Origin: Streptomyces sp. NBC_01294
Lineage (GTDB): Bacteria; Actinomycetota; Actinomycetes; Streptomycetales; Streptomycetaceae
Direction of reading: 5' to 3'
DNA: 64,000 nt
Assembly (NCBI RefSeq): GCF_035917235.1
Contig: NZ_CP108423.1
Coordinates: 6,353,501 to 6,417,500 of the forward strand
The notes below the pieces were generated by a model. The model was not told the origin of the DNA. It made no database searches and worked only from the letters and a program-made list of their open reading frames with translations. Position numbers and translations under genes: made by a program. How positions within the stretch are numbered: position 1 is the stretch's first letter; each line of letters opens with the position of its first letter. Of the stretch, positions 34,593 through 43,307 are shown piece by piece.

Positions 34593-35666
34593 CTACGCGC
34601 CCTGGCGGGACAGGGCGCGGGCGACCGGGTGCAGGGCCGCGTACTCCAGCGGGGCGGACGGGTCGATCGAGACGTCGAGCGGCGCCGGCTCGGCGCCCGC
34701 CCGGACCAGGAGGTCGCCGACGGCGGCGATCATCGCCCCGTTGTCGGTGCACAGGTTCAGCGGCGGTACGCGCAGGGTGATGCCGGCGGTCCGGCAGCGT
34801 TTCTCGGCGAGCGCCCGTACGCGGGAGTTGGCGGCGACCCCGCCCACCACGACCAGGGTCCCCACCCCGTACTCCCGGCAGGCGGCGACCGCCTTGCGCG
34901 TCAGGACGTCGGCCACCGCCTCCTGGAGCGAGGCCGCCCCGTCCGCCAGGGGCAGTTCCTCGCCGCGGATCCGGTGCTGTTCGGCCCAGCGGGCGGCGGC
35001 CGTCTTGAGGCCGGAGAAGGAGAAGTCGTACCGGGAGTCCCCCGGCCCGGTCAGCGGCCGCGGGAACCGCACGGCGCGCGGGTCGCCCGCGCGGGCGGTG
35101 CGGTCGACGGCCGGTCCGCCCGGGTACGGCAGCCCGAACACCCGGGCCACCTTGTCGAAGCACTCCCCGGCCGCGTCGTCGATCGTGTCCCCGAGGTGCA
35201 CGATCGGGTCGCGCGCCAGATCCCGTACGAGGAGCAGGGAGGTGTGCCCGCCGGAGACGATGAGCACCATGCACGGGTCGGGCAGCGGCCCGTGCTCCAG
35301 GGTGTCGGCGGCGACGTGCCCGGCCAGGTGGTGCACCCCGTACAGCGGCACGCCGAGCGAGAAGGCCAGGGTCTTCGCACCGGCGAGGCCGACCTGGAGC
35401 GCCCCGGACAGCCCCGGGCCCGTGGTGACGGCCACCGCGCCGATGTCCGCCATCCGCAGCCCGGCCCGGTCCAGGGCCTCCCGTACGACGGGGGTGAAGG
35501 AGTGGACGTGGGCCCGCGCGGCGATCTCCGGCACCACGCCGCCGAAACGGGCGTGCTCGTCCATGCTCGACGCCACGGCGTGCCCGAGCAGCCGCCCGTC
35601 CCGCACCAGCCCGGCGCCCGTCTCGTCACACGAGGACTCGATCCCGAGCACCACCGGAGAACCCAC
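34593..35666 (-). CDS. tsaD: tRNA N6-adenosine threonylcarbamoyltransferase TsaD, second-copy candidate
   Basis: A 357-residue ASKHA-fold enzyme that moves the threonylcarbamoyl group from TC-AMP to A37 of tRNAs reading ANN codons, with TsaB and TsaE. It begins [14 protein letters not shown]. The metal-binding His pair is in [10 protein letters not shown], and [30 protein letters not shown] and [12 protein letters not shown] are all intact. The start GTG 35666 has AAAGGGG. TsaB, TsaE and RimI are not beside it, as they usually are for the housekeeping copy in Streptomyces. This may therefore be a separate locus or a paralogue. Confidence 0.93.
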   Translation of the reverse strand: MGSPVVLGIESSCDETGAGLVRDGRLLGHAVASSMDEHARFGGVVPEIAARAHVHSFTPVVREALDRAGLRMADIGAVAVTTGPGLSGALQVGLAGAKTLAFSLGVPLYGVHHLAGHVAADTLEHGPLPDPCMVLIVSGGHTSLLLVRDLARDPIVHLGDTIDDAAGECFDKVARVFGLPYPGGPAVDRTARAGDPRAVRFPRPLTGPGDSRYDFSFSGLKTAAARWAEQHRIRGEELPLADGAASLQEAVADVLTRKAVAACREYGVGTLVVVGGVAANSRVRALAEKRCRTAGITLRVPPLNLCTDNGAMIAAVGDLLVRAGAEPAPLDVSIDPSAPLEYAALHPVARALSRQGA

Positions 35667-35694
35667 GACGACCCCTTTCGCACATATGCAGTAG

Positions 35695-35711
35695 TTGCAA
35701 CATGCGTGCAA
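35695..35711. promoter_or_regulatory. Inverted repeat TTGCA-N7-TGCAA upstream of tsaD
   Basis: TTGCA (35695-35699) and TGCAA (35707-35711) flank ACATGCG, next to GCATATGCAG, in a locally AT-richer stretch 29-45 bp before the tsaD start. It may be an operator or part of the promoter. Confidence 0.35.
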
Positions 35712-35786
35712 TAAGGTACGCCGTCGGCCGGGGTGCGCGCTCACGCGGGAGGGCATTGCCCCGCCCGCCCGGACCGGGCTGCCCGG

Positions 35787-36572
35787 CTAGCCGGCCGAAG
35801 CCGTCAAGGCGGGCAGCGCGGGGATCACCCCTGCGAGCCACCCCGTCGGCCCGGTCGTGAAGTGCGGCGCGGCGGACACCTCCCACCAGGAGCGGACCGC
35901 CGTCGTCCGCACGGTCTCGCCGGTGCGCTTGTCGGCGTACTCGACCTCCCGCTCGCCGGTCAGCCGTGCGGCGACCTGGCCCCTCTTGCAGGCCGCCGGA
36001 TAGTCGTTCCAGTTCACACCCGCCTCCGCCCACAGCAGTTCCTGCATGGCCCCGCTGGACACCCGCTGCAGCCGCTTGTGGGAGAAGTGCGCCTGAGCGG
36101 CCATGGAGATGCTGTTGCGGACGGCGTCGCGCTGCCTCCACACGAAGTAGTTGGCGACCTCGACCGGGTCCGACATCGTGAAGACGCGGGCGTCGAAGAG
36201 CGCCCGTCGGCCCGGCCGGCGCTCATTGAGCACGGCCGTGGCCAAGGACGCGGAGACGGACAGCTGCTTGGCGGTGACGCCGCCGAACCAGGGTTCGGTC
36301 CCCGCCGAGGCGAAGTCGGTGAGGAGCAGGCTGATCTCGTCGGACTGCGTGTACGCGAGCGCCGTTCCCGCCGCTTCGGCGCACAGCGCCTCGGTGACCG
36401 CGGCCATGTCCGCGACGAAGCCCGTGTCGAAGGGCTTGTCCGCGTCGGCCAGATAGGTGTGGAAGGCGCGGCCGTCGAGCCGCAGGATCGTGTAGGTGCG
36501 GCGGGGCAGGACCGTTCGGTGTGCGGCCTCGTACCGCTTCATCCGGTCGCCGAGTGCCGTCGTGCCGCTCAT
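35787..36572 (-). CDS. tRNA(His) guanylyltransferase Thg1-like protein
   Basis: A 261-residue member of the Thg1 superfamily of 3'-5' nucleotidyl transferases. The two metal-binding motifs are intact: ILRLDGRAFHTY (about 29-40) and AYTQSDEISLLL (about 73-84). The VFTMSDPVEVANYFVWRQRDA region and SVSASLATAVLN also match. Bacterial Thg1-like proteins add nucleotides in the reverse direction, repairing truncated tRNA 5' ends, whereas true Thg1 adds G-1 to tRNA-His. The start ATG 36572 has GGGGGG upstream; the frame to 36779 is not supported. It is upstream of tsaD on the same strand (120 bp), so both may serve tRNA maturation. Confidence 0.85.
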   Translation of the reverse strand: MSGTTALGDRMKRYEAAHRTVLPRRTYTILRLDGRAFHTYLADADKPFDTGFVADMAAVTEALCAEAAGTALAYTQSDEISLLLTDFASAGTEPWFGGVTAKQLSVSASLATAVLNERRPGRRALFDARVFTMSDPVEVANYFVWRQRDAVRNSISMAAQAHFSHKRLQRVSSGAMQELLWAEAGVNWNDYPAACKRGQVAARLTGEREVEYADKRTGETVRTTAVRSWWEVSAAPHFTTGPTGWLAGVIPALPALTASAG

Positions 36573-36901
36573 GGTGCCCCCCCAGGTGTGGTGTCCGGCC
36601 CAGGCTATCGGCGGGCCCCCGGGCGGCGGCCCGTAGACGGAAGACGGACCCTCCCGGGGGACGTGGCCCCTTCCCGGGACGCGGACCGTGCCCGGGAAAC
36701 GGACCGTGCCCGGGACGGGCGTTCCGCGATCCGGAATCTCCTCTGTCATATGCCTACCCGCGCGCCGGGGCCCGTGCATAGGGTGTGGCCCCGGACCATC
36801 CCGGGCCCGGCGCCCTCCCGGCTCCCCACGGGAGGGTCGCCGCGCGCGCGGCGCCCGTGACCTCTGCTGCCCGCTGCCCGCTACGTGCTACGTGCTACGC
36901 G
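36573..36901. repeat. Gene-free gap with short tandem repeats
   Basis: A 329-bp region between two minus-strand genes. CGGACCGTGCCCGGGA is repeated at 36682-36697 and 36700-36715. A CTACGTG/CTACGCG heptamer-octamer series occupies about 36881-36907, just at the DUF402 stop. Open frames here lack coding character. Confidence 0.6.
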
Positions 36902-37384
36902 CTACGCGAGGAGCGCGGCCAGGCCGGCCGGCGTCCGGGCCTGGTCGTCCAGGGCGTCGAGGGCCCGTACCGCCTGGGCGGCCGCCTCCGGGTCGCTCGT
37001 GGCGAGCCCGCTCTCGGCGAACTCGTCTTCGTCCAGCCGCAGGACGCGGGACCCGTCCGCCGAGACCCACAGGTCGAGGTCCAGGTCCTCGACGAGGATC
37101 TCCCCGCTGCGCACCAGGGCCGGGCGCGTGACGTCGCAGTACCAGCCCTTGAGGACGCCGTCGCCGGTCCACACCTCCTTGACCGCGTACCAGCGCGTCC
37201 GCCAGAAGTGCTCGACGAACACGTCGCCCGGCTCGAAGCGGACGAAGCCGAAGTCCCGTACGCCCTCGGCCGCCCAGGGGGCGCGCACGGAGATCCGGTC
37301 GCCGTCGTCGGCGACCTGCGCCGCCGGGTAGCGGATCTTGGTCCGGCCGGCCTTGGTCAGGACGACGGTCAGCTGCTCGGTCAC
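36902..37384 (-). CDS. DUF402 domain protein
   Basis: A 160-residue protein. DUF402 is a small beta-barrel found alone or in nucleoside diphosphate phosphatases and RNA-binding enzymes. Visible features are GWYCDVTRPALV and an acidic DLDLDLWVSADGS segment with Asp/Glu clusters (EDLDLDL, RLDEDEF) likely to hold metal. The C-terminus is Ala-rich and helical. The start GTG 37384 overlaps the stop of the upstream acetyltransferase (GTGA), so the two are translated together. Hydrolysis of a nucleoside di- or triphosphate is possible; its exact role is unknown. Confidence 0.85.
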   Translation of the reverse strand: MTEQLTVVLTKAGRTKIRYPAAQVADDGDRISVRAPWAAEGVRDFGFVRFEPGDVFVEHFWRTRWYAVKEVWTGDGVLKGWYCDVTRPALVRSGEILVEDLDLDLWVSADGSRVLRLDEDEFAESGLATSDPEAAAQAVRALDALDDQARTPAGLAALLA

Positions 37385-38322
37385 ACTGTCTCCAGTTTCT
37401 TCGTGTAGCGGGTCTCGGTCGCGCAGATCTCGTACCCGAACCACTCGTTGATGGCGAGCATCGGGCCGTTGTCCGCATCGTTGCCGGTGAATGCCTCGGT
37501 GTACCCGGCCGCGCGGGCCCGGTGCAGGGACGCCGTCTTGGCGAGTTTGGCCAGGCCCCGGCCGCGGAAGGCGCGCAGGGTGCCGGTCATCGCCGAGGAG
37601 TAGCGGGCGGCGCCGTCGGTCTCGGCCGCGCAGAAGGCGGCCACCGCCCCGTCGACCAGGACGACCGTGGTCAGCTCCTTGTCGAGGGACGGGCTGCTCC
37701 AGGTGTGCGCGAGCCAGTCCTCGTAGTCGTCGAACGCGGCCGCGACGTCGCCCGGTTCGTCGGCGGTCGCCTCCGCGTCGGCCTCGAAGAGCGGACGCGG
37801 ATCGGCGGCGAAGGCCGAGGCGGCGACCAGCTCGACCCCGGCGGGGAGGGCCGGCGGCAGCGCGGGCAGCGCGGCCGCCGCCAGGTCCAGGCGCAGGAAG
37901 TGCGCGGAGCGGCTGGGGCGGTAGCCGTGCCGCTCGGCGAAGGCGCGAGGGGCGGGCTCGTCGAGGACCCAGGCGTACGCGTCCACCGCGTCCTGCGCGG
38001 CGAGGTGCTCCTCGGCGGCGCGGAGCAGGAGCCGGCCGGCGCCGAGGCCGCGGCGGGCCGGGTCGACGTACGCGTTGAGGAACGACTGGCCGGGCTCCGG
38101 GCTGTCGTAGGCGATGCCGACCTGGGCGGTGCCGATGACCTGGCCGCCGTCGGTCTCGGCGACGAGGATGCGGTAGCGCTTCGCGGGAGGGGCGCAGGAG
38201 AGCTCGAAGGCCACGTCCGCAGCCGTGGTGATCACGAAGGGCAGGGCTGCACGCCGTACCCGCACGACGGACTCCGCATCTAAGGAGTCGCCCGGGCGGA
38301 GGTCGCGGATCGATACGGTCAT
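37381..38322 (-). CDS. Tandem GNAT acetyltransferase
   Basis: A 313-residue protein with two GNAT domains. The first (1-150) has NAYVDPARRGLGAGRLLLRAAEEHL, whose core RRGLGAG is the acetyl-CoA pyrophosphate loop. The second (160-313) has TGTLRAFRGRGLAKLAKTASLHRA, with RGRGLA as its loop. It ends with NGPMLAINEWFGYE, usual for the mycothiol-synthase-like and Eis-like double-GNAT group. The substrate is unknown. The start ATG 38322 is where similarity begins; the longer frame runs into the divergent GntR promoter. It is coupled to the DUF402 gene. Confidence 0.87.
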   Translation of the reverse strand: MTVSIRDLRPGDSLDAESVVRVRRAALPFVITTAADVAFELSCAPPAKRYRILVAETDGGQVIGTAQVGIAYDSPEPGQSFLNAYVDPARRGLGAGRLLLRAAEEHLAAQDAVDAYAWVLDEPAPRAFAERHGYRPSRSAHFLRLDLAAAALPALPPALPAGVELVAASAFAADPRPLFEADAEATADEPGDVAAAFDDYEDWLAHTWSSPSLDKELTTVVLVDGAVAAFCAAETDGAARYSSAMTGTLRAFRGRGLAKLAKTASLHRARAAGYTEAFTGNDADNGPMLAINEWFGYEICATETRYTKKLETV

Positions 38323-38393
38323 GTGCCAGACGCTACGGGTGCTTTCGCGCCGGGCGCCTCCCAATTTTCCGGCGATGGGGGACAATCACCCGC

Positions 38394-38780
38394 GTGACCT
38401 CGACAAACCTGAAGATCACCATCGATGGCTCGGCCGGGTCGGCCGCCCCGTACGAACAGCTGCGCGCGCAGATCGCCGACCGGGCCCGGTCGGGGAAGCT
38501 GCCGGCGGGCTTCAAGCTGCCGACGGTACGGGGGCTGGCGGAGGAGCTGGGGCTGGCCGCCAACACCGTCGCGAAGGCGTACCGGGCGCTGGAGGCGGAC
38601 GGGGTGATCGAGACGCGGGGCCGCAACGGGACGTTCGTCGCGGCGGCGGAGGGGGCGTCCCGTGAGGCCGCGGCTGCCGCGCAGGCGTACGCGGAGCGGG
38701 CCCACCGGCTGGGCCTGACGCAGGCCGAGGCGTCCGCCGCCGCCACCGAAGCCCTCCGGGCCCGGTACGCAGCCGAGTAG
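38394..38780 (+). CDS. GntR-family regulator, YtrA-like
   Basis: A 128-residue short GntR protein. The winged helix-turn-helix covers residues 18-85: YEQLRAQIADRARSGKLPAG, PTVRGLAEELGLAANTVAKA, YRALEADGVIETRGRNGTFV. There is only a short helical tail instead of a ligand domain, as in the YtrA group that often controls ABC transporters. It diverges from the GNAT/DUF402 pair, with 71 bp between the starts, and may control that pair. The start GTG 38394 lacks an obvious ribosome site and may be leaderless. Confidence 0.88.
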   Translation: MTSTNLKITIDGSAGSAAPYEQLRAQIADRARSGKLPAGFKLPTVRGLAEELGLAANTVAKAYRALEADGVIETRGRNGTFVAAAEGASREAAAAAQAYAERAHRLGLTQAEASAAATEALRARYAAE

Positions 38781-38833
38781 CCTCCGCGGCGCCGTTGCCG
38801 GTGGCTCCGCCCCGGACCCCCGCGCCTCAATCG

Positions 38834-38862
38834 CCGGCGGGGCTGTATTTCAGCCCCGCCGG
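38834..38862. terminator. Bidirectional hairpin between converging genes
   Basis: CCGGCGGGGCTG (38834-38845) and CAGCCCCGCCGG (38851-38862) form a perfect 12-bp stem with a TATTT loop. It lies between the GntR stop (38780) and the DUF5925 stop (38866) and includes a copy of the dispersed repeat core at 38822-38843. Confidence 0.8.
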
Positions 38863-38865
38863 AGG

Positions 38866-39963
38866 CTAGAGGTACAGGCCTGCCTCCGTGGAGTGCGGCT
38901 GCGGCGGCAGGATCGCCGCCGGTCCCGTCCCGCGCCGTAGCGCGAACAGTTCCGCCAGGCTGGCCCCCTCGCGGGGGACGCCCTCGGCGGTGCCCAGCCA
39001 GTCCACCGCCTCCCGGTGGGTCAGCCGGCCGACCTCGATGCGCGCCAGGCAGCGCCCCGGCCGTACCACCGCGGGGTGGAGCCGTTCCAGGTCCTCGTTG
39101 GTGGTCACCCCGACCAGGACGTTGCGGCCCTGCCCCAGCAGTCCGTCCGTCAGGTTCAGCAGCCGCGACAGCGCCTGCCCGGCGGTGTGGCGGGCCTCGC
39201 CGCGGATCAGCTCGTCGCAGTCCTCCAGCAGCAGCAACCGCCAGCGGCCCTTCGCCGTGCCCTCGTCCTCGCCGATCGCGATGTCCATCAGGTAGCCGAC
39301 GTCGTTGAACAGCCGCTCCGGGTCCAGGACGCAGTCCACCTGGCACCAGTCCCGCCAGGACCGGGCCAGAGTGCGCAGCGCGGAGGTCTTGCCCGTGCCC
39401 GGCGGGCCGTGCAGCAGGAGCAGCCGGCCCGCGATGTCGTCCGGGGTCACCTTCATCAGCCGGTCCATGGCCCCGGCCACCGGCGCGGTGTAGTTGGGCC
39501 GCACCTCGGCCCAGGTCCCGGCCGCGATCTGGCGGGTCGTCCGGTACGGGCCGCGGCGCGGGGAGACGTACCAGAAGCCCATCGTCACGTTCTCCGGCTG
39601 CGGTTCGGGCTCGTCCTGCACGCCTTCCGTGGCCGTGCCGAGCACGCTGGCGGCGAGTTCGTCGCTGACCGCCGTCACGGTCACGTCCGCGCCCCGGCTC
39701 CAGCGCGAGACGAGCATCGTCCAGCCCTCGCCCTCGGCGAGGGTGGCGCTGCGGTCGCTGTCGCGCGCCGAGCGCAACACGGTGGCCTCCGGCGGCAGGA
39801 GGGTCGCCTCCGCCTTGACCCGCTCGATCGACATGCTGTGCGAGTACGGCTGCTCGCCGGATGCGAACCGGCCGAGAAACAGCGCGTCGACGACATCCGA
39901 CGGGGAATCGCTGTCGTCGACGTTGAGCCGGATCGGCAGCGCGTCATGCGGGTTGGCTGGCAT
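38866..39963 (-). CDS. DUF5925 domain AAA+ ATPase
   Basis: A 365-residue actinobacterial protein. The N-terminal DUF5925 region (LNVDDSDSPSDVVDALFLG) is followed by an AAA+ core. The core has Walker A GPPGTGKT (186-193), Walker B RLLLLEDCDEL, an arginine-finger region HPAVVRPGRC, and sensor VLVGVTTNEDL. It resembles CbxX/FtsH-like AAA proteins but lacks a protease domain. The start is ATG 39963 or 39972 (MGAM). Its role is unknown. It is divergent from the secreted SGNH hydrolase, and upstream frame extension is unsupported. Confidence 0.82.
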   Translation of the reverse strand: MPANPHDALPIRLNVDDSDSPSDVVDALFLGRFASGEQPYSHSMSIERVKAEATLLPPEATVLRSARDSDRSATLAEGEGWTMLVSRWSRGADVTVTAVSDELAASVLGTATEGVQDEPEPQPENVTMGFWYVSPRRGPYRTTRQIAAGTWAEVRPNYTAPVAGAMDRLMKVTPDDIAGRLLLLHGPPGTGKTSALRTLARSWRDWCQVDCVLDPERLFNDVGYLMDIAIGEDEGTAKGRWRLLLLEDCDELIRGEARHTAGQALSRLLNLTDGLLGQGRNVLVGVTTNEDLERLHPAVVRPGRCLARIEVGRLTHREAVDWLGTAEGVPREGASLAELFALRRGTGPAAILPPQPHSTEAGLYL

Positions 39964-40163
39964 GGCGCCCATGATCCGGCACACGGTGCCCCCGTGCACC
40001 CGTGTTTCGCCGGATCGGGTGCCCAAGTTCCCTCTTCAAACGCATTCGGAGTGAAGGTTCGGACCGCAACTCTGCTCCGAACATTCTTGGCATGGACACT
40101 TCCAGCGGGCCCCGGCTGCTTGTACCACGGACTCAGGAGTAACCCCCACAAGGAGCCGCACAC

Positions 40164-40976
40164 ATGAGCTGGAAACCGTCGCGCTTCGCTGCCCTCACCT
40201 TCTCCCTGTTACTCGCCGCGGGCGCCGCCCTGTTCGGCGCGGGCCAGGCGGCCGCCGCCGCCCGGGCCGACTTCGGCTACGTCGCCCTCGGCGACTCGTA
40301 CTCCTCCGGCCTCGGCGCCGGCAACTACGACGGCGCGAGCGGGAACTGCAAGCGCACCACCCGCGCCTACCCGGCCCTGTGGGCCGCCACCCATTCCCCC
40401 CAGACCTTCTCCTTCACCGCCTGCTCGGGCGCCCGTACGAACGACGTCCTCGCGGGCCAGCTCGCCCCGCTCAACTCCGGCACCGACCTCGTCAGCATCA
40501 CCATCGGCGGCAACGACGCGGGATTCTCCGACGTCATGACGACCTGTGTGCTCCAGTCCGAATCCACCTGCATCAGCCGCGTGAACCAGGCCAAGGCCTA
40601 CGTGGACTCCACCCTCCCCGGCCGGCTCGACCAGGTCTACAACGCCATCGACAGCCGGTCGCCCGGCGCGCACGTCGTCGTCCTCGGCTATCCCCGCTTC
40701 TACAAGCTGAACGGCACCTGCACCACCGGCCTGACCGAGGGCGAGCGCGCCGCCATCAACGGCGCCGCAGACCACCTCAACGCCGCCATCGCCAAACGCG
40801 CCGCCGACCACGGCTTCACCTTCGCCTCGGTCGCCGGCGCCTTCACGGGCCACGAGATCTGCTCCGGCAACGCGTGGCTGCACAGCGTCAACTGGTTGAA
40901 CATCGCGGAGTCGTACCACCCGACCGCCGCCGGACAGTCCGGCGGCTACCTGCCGGCGTTCACCAACGCGGCCTGA
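40164..40976 (+). CDS. Secreted SGNH/GDSL lipase
   Basis: A 270-residue secreted esterase/lipase of the SGNH fold. The signal peptide ends near AAAA-RA (about 33). Block I is ALGDSYSSG (Ser45), block III IGGNDAG (Asn117), and block V ESYHPTAAG with His252. Six cysteines match the three disulfides of the Streptomyces rimosus/S. coelicolor lipase group. The start ATG 40164 has AAGGAG. It hydrolyses acyl or acetyl esters outside the cell. Its mRNA is followed by short TATCAGGCCTGATCCGCG-type repeats and the converging kinase gene. Confidence 0.92.
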   Translation: MSWKPSRFAALTFSLLLAAGAALFGAGQAAAAARADFGYVALGDSYSSGLGAGNYDGASGNCKRTTRAYPALWAATHSPQTFSFTACSGARTNDVLAGQLAPLNSGTDLVSITIGGNDAGFSDVMTTCVLQSESTCISRVNQAKAYVDSTLPGRLDQVYNAIDSRSPGAHVVVLGYPRFYKLNGTCTTGLTEGERAAINGAADHLNAAIAKRAADHGFTFASVAGAFTGHEICSGNAWLHSVNWLNIAESYHPTAAGQSGGYLPAFTNAA

Positions 40977-41020
40977 TCCGCGTATCAGGCCTGATCCGCG
41001 TGTCAGGCAGGCTCCTGGTG

Positions 41021-42709
41021 TCAGGCCGGCTCCGGGTGCTCGCCCTCACCGTCCCCAGGGGTCGCCGGAGCGCTCGCCGTGGGCGTGACGGCCGGTGACG
41101 GACTCGGTTCGGGGGAGGAGGCCCCGCCCGTCGGGGTCTCCTTCCTGCACGTCACCGAGGTGGCCACCCACTGGGTGGTCACCTCGGCCGGCCCCCGCAC
41201 CTCCAGCCGGACCGCGTCGTCGAAGGTCCCGTCCGCGACGTGCGTGAGCTCGGTGTGCTCCAGCCGCCGGCTCTTCGGCCCGGCCCCCTCGTACGTGACG
41301 GACTGCCAGCCGGGGCCCGAGGTCCGCCCGCTCCGCGTGGCCCAGCGGTACTCCAGCACGACCGGAGTGCGCTCCACCTCGACGGTGGCGGCGAAGGCGG
41401 GCGCGTGCCCGGCGGGCGGCGGACAGCTGCCGGTGTACGTGGAGCGCACGGCGTTGACGTACACCGAGACGTGCTGCGCCGCACCGGGCGACGCCGAGGC
41501 CGACGCCGGGGCCGATCCGGACGGAGGGGCCGAGGGCGGCGTGGTGGCGGGCCGGGCGGTGGTGGCCGAACCGGACGGAGCGCCGCCGTTCCCGCGGGCG
41601 CCGCCGGCCGGCTGGCGATCCTTCAGCAGCAGCCACCCCAGCACGGCCAGGGCCAGCAGCAGCACCGCGATCCCCACGGTCAGCACCAGCCCGGCGCGGC
41701 TCTCGCGCGCATCCGGCCGGGGTGCGGGCAGCGGCGGCGTGGGCTGCCCGTACGACGACCCCTGCGTTCCGGGGGCTCGCGGCACCCCTTGCGCTCCGCC
41801 GCCCCCCGGCTCGTGCCGGTGGTGCGCGGTGGCCGTCGGCGTGTCCGGTCCCGACACCGGCCCGCCCGAGGCCCGCACGGCCCCGCCCGCGCCCACCACC
41901 CGCAGCATCCGGGCCGCCTCCGCCGCGGGCAGCCGCTCGGCCGGGTCCTTCCGCAGCAGCCCCTCCAGTACGGGCTCCAGCGGCCCGGCCCGGCGCGGCC
42001 GCGGCAACTCCTCGTCCACCACGGCCCGCAGCGTGTCCAGAGGGGTGGCCTGCCGGAACGGCGAGACGCCCTCGACGGCCGCGTAGAGCATCACCCCGAG
42101 CGACCACAGGTCCGACTCGGGGCCCGGATCACGGCCCAACGCCCGCTCGGGGGCCAGGAATTCGGGGGAGCCGACCACCTCGCCCGTCATGGTGATGGCG
42201 GAGGAGCCCTCCAGGCTCGCGATCCCGAAGTCGCTGAGCACCACCCGGCCGTCGTTGGCGATCAGCACGTTCGCCGGCTTCACGTCCCGGTGCAGCACGC
42301 CGGAGTCGTGCGCGGACCGCAGCGCGGCCAGGACCTGCTCCCCGATGTGCGCGGCGCGCTGCGGGCTCATCGGCCCCTCGGCCTCCAGCACGTCGGCCAG
42401 CGAGAGCCCGCGGATCAGCTCCATCACGATCCAGGGCCGCCCGTCCTCGGACGCCACGTCGTAGACCGTGACGACCCCGCGGTGCGAGACCCTGGCCGCC
42501 GCCCAGGCCTCCCGCTCCAGCCGCCGGTACATGCGCTGCAGTTCGGCGGCGTCCAGCCCGGCCGGCGCCCGGACCTCCTTGACGGCGACGTCGCGGGCCA
42601 GCACCTCGTCCCGGGCGCGCCACACGATGCCCATCCCGCCGCGGCCGATCGGTTCCAGCAGGCGGTACCGGCCCGAGATGACACGATCGGAGTTCGATTC
42701 CTCACTCAC
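41021..42709 (-). CDS. Transmembrane Ser/Thr protein kinase (PknB-like, no PASTA)
   Basis: A 562-residue Hanks-type kinase. The kinase domain (13-275) has the Gly loop GRGGMG (22-27), VAVKEV (Lys44), HRDVKPANV (140-148), DFG (160-162) and SPEFLAPE (181-188). The activation loop SSAITMTGE has Ser/Thr sites for autophosphorylation. A Pro-rich juxtamembrane stretch, one transmembrane helix (about 340-362) and a Ser/Ala/Pro linker follow. The extracytoplasmic domain has two or three cysteines (TGSCPPPAG, SVTCRKE) and is not PASTA. The start GTG 42709 has GGGGGG; the frame to 42784 is less likely. The extracellular domain probably senses an unknown signal. Confidence 0.9.
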   Translation of the reverse strand: MSEESNSDRVISGRYRLLEPIGRGGMGIVWRARDEVLARDVAVKEVRAPAGLDAAELQRMYRRLEREAWAAARVSHRGVVTVYDVASEDGRPWIVMELIRGLSLADVLEAEGPMSPQRAAHIGEQVLAALRSAHDSGVLHRDVKPANVLIANDGRVVLSDFGIASLEGSSAITMTGEVVGSPEFLAPERALGRDPGPESDLWSLGVMLYAAVEGVSPFRQATPLDTLRAVVDEELPRPRRAGPLEPVLEGLLRKDPAERLPAAEAARMLRVVGAGGAVRASGGPVSGPDTPTATAHHRHEPGGGGAQGVPRAPGTQGSSYGQPTPPLPAPRPDARESRAGLVLTVGIAVLLLALAVLGWLLLKDRQPAGGARGNGGAPSGSATTARPATTPPSAPPSGSAPASASASPGAAQHVSVYVNAVRSTYTGSCPPPAGHAPAFAATVEVERTPVVLEYRWATRSGRTSGPGWQSVTYEGAGPKSRRLEHTELTHVADGTFDDAVRLEVRGPAEVTTQWVATSVTCRKETPTGGASSPEPSPSPAVTPTASAPATPGDGEGEHPEPA

Positions 42710-42987
42710 GCGGGCCCCCCGGTGTGTTCCTGTGCGCCCATGGGTCATCAGGTGATCACTCCAAGTTAGCGCAGTGTGCGCCAAGTGGCCCCTGTCGTGA
42801 CGCGACTCGCGCGGGGGCCTCCGCAGCGTGACATCTATGCGGAGAGTGACGGCCGACTCCGCTGAGTAATCGTCAACTCCCCGTCGCCATAGGGGTAATT
42901 CACACCACCGGGATACCCGAGGGCGACGCGAGGGCGATAGGGTTAACCTGCCCGGGCCGGGTGCCCTCGTACGGGTGGGGAGAGATC

Positions 42988-43257
42988 ATGGAACAAATAG
43001 CAATGCGCAGCAGGCCGCCTCGCGTGCCTGCCATCACCTGCGGGAGCAGCGCGACCAGTTCGCGCCTCGACCGCCACCTCGCCGTGCTGGGCGGTCCTGC
43101 CGTCCCGCACCGGGAGACCGCCGAGGCGACGCTGCTGATGCGCGAGCTCACCTCCCGCGACCACACGCACCGCCTGCGGAGCCGGAGCGCGCGCGTCTCG
43201 CTCTTCGCGCCGCTGCGCCGCCTGCGTCGCACGCTTTTCGGCAGCCGCCGCTCGTAA
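42988..43257 (+). CDS. Small basic protein of unknown function
   Basis: An 89-residue protein rich in Arg and Ser. It starts MEQIAMRSRPPRVPAITCGS and ends in a strongly basic amphipathic stretch (SLFAPLRRLRRTLFGSRRS). ATG 42988 has GGGGAGAG well placed, and TAGGGT at 42938-42943 fits a -10 element. I do not recognise a domain. The central LDRHLAVLGGPAVPHRETAE looks structured, whereas the ends could bind nucleic acid or membranes. It lies between the kinase promoter and the CoA-transferase gene. Confidence 0.6.
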   Translation: MEQIAMRSRPPRVPAITCGSSATSSRLDRHLAVLGGPAVPHRETAEATLLMRELTSRDHTHRLRSRSARVSLFAPLRRLRRTLFGSRRS

Positions 43258-43307
43258 CCGTCCCCGCAGCGCAGCCGTTCGCCCCTTCGGCCTCCGGCTT
43301 CCCGGCC

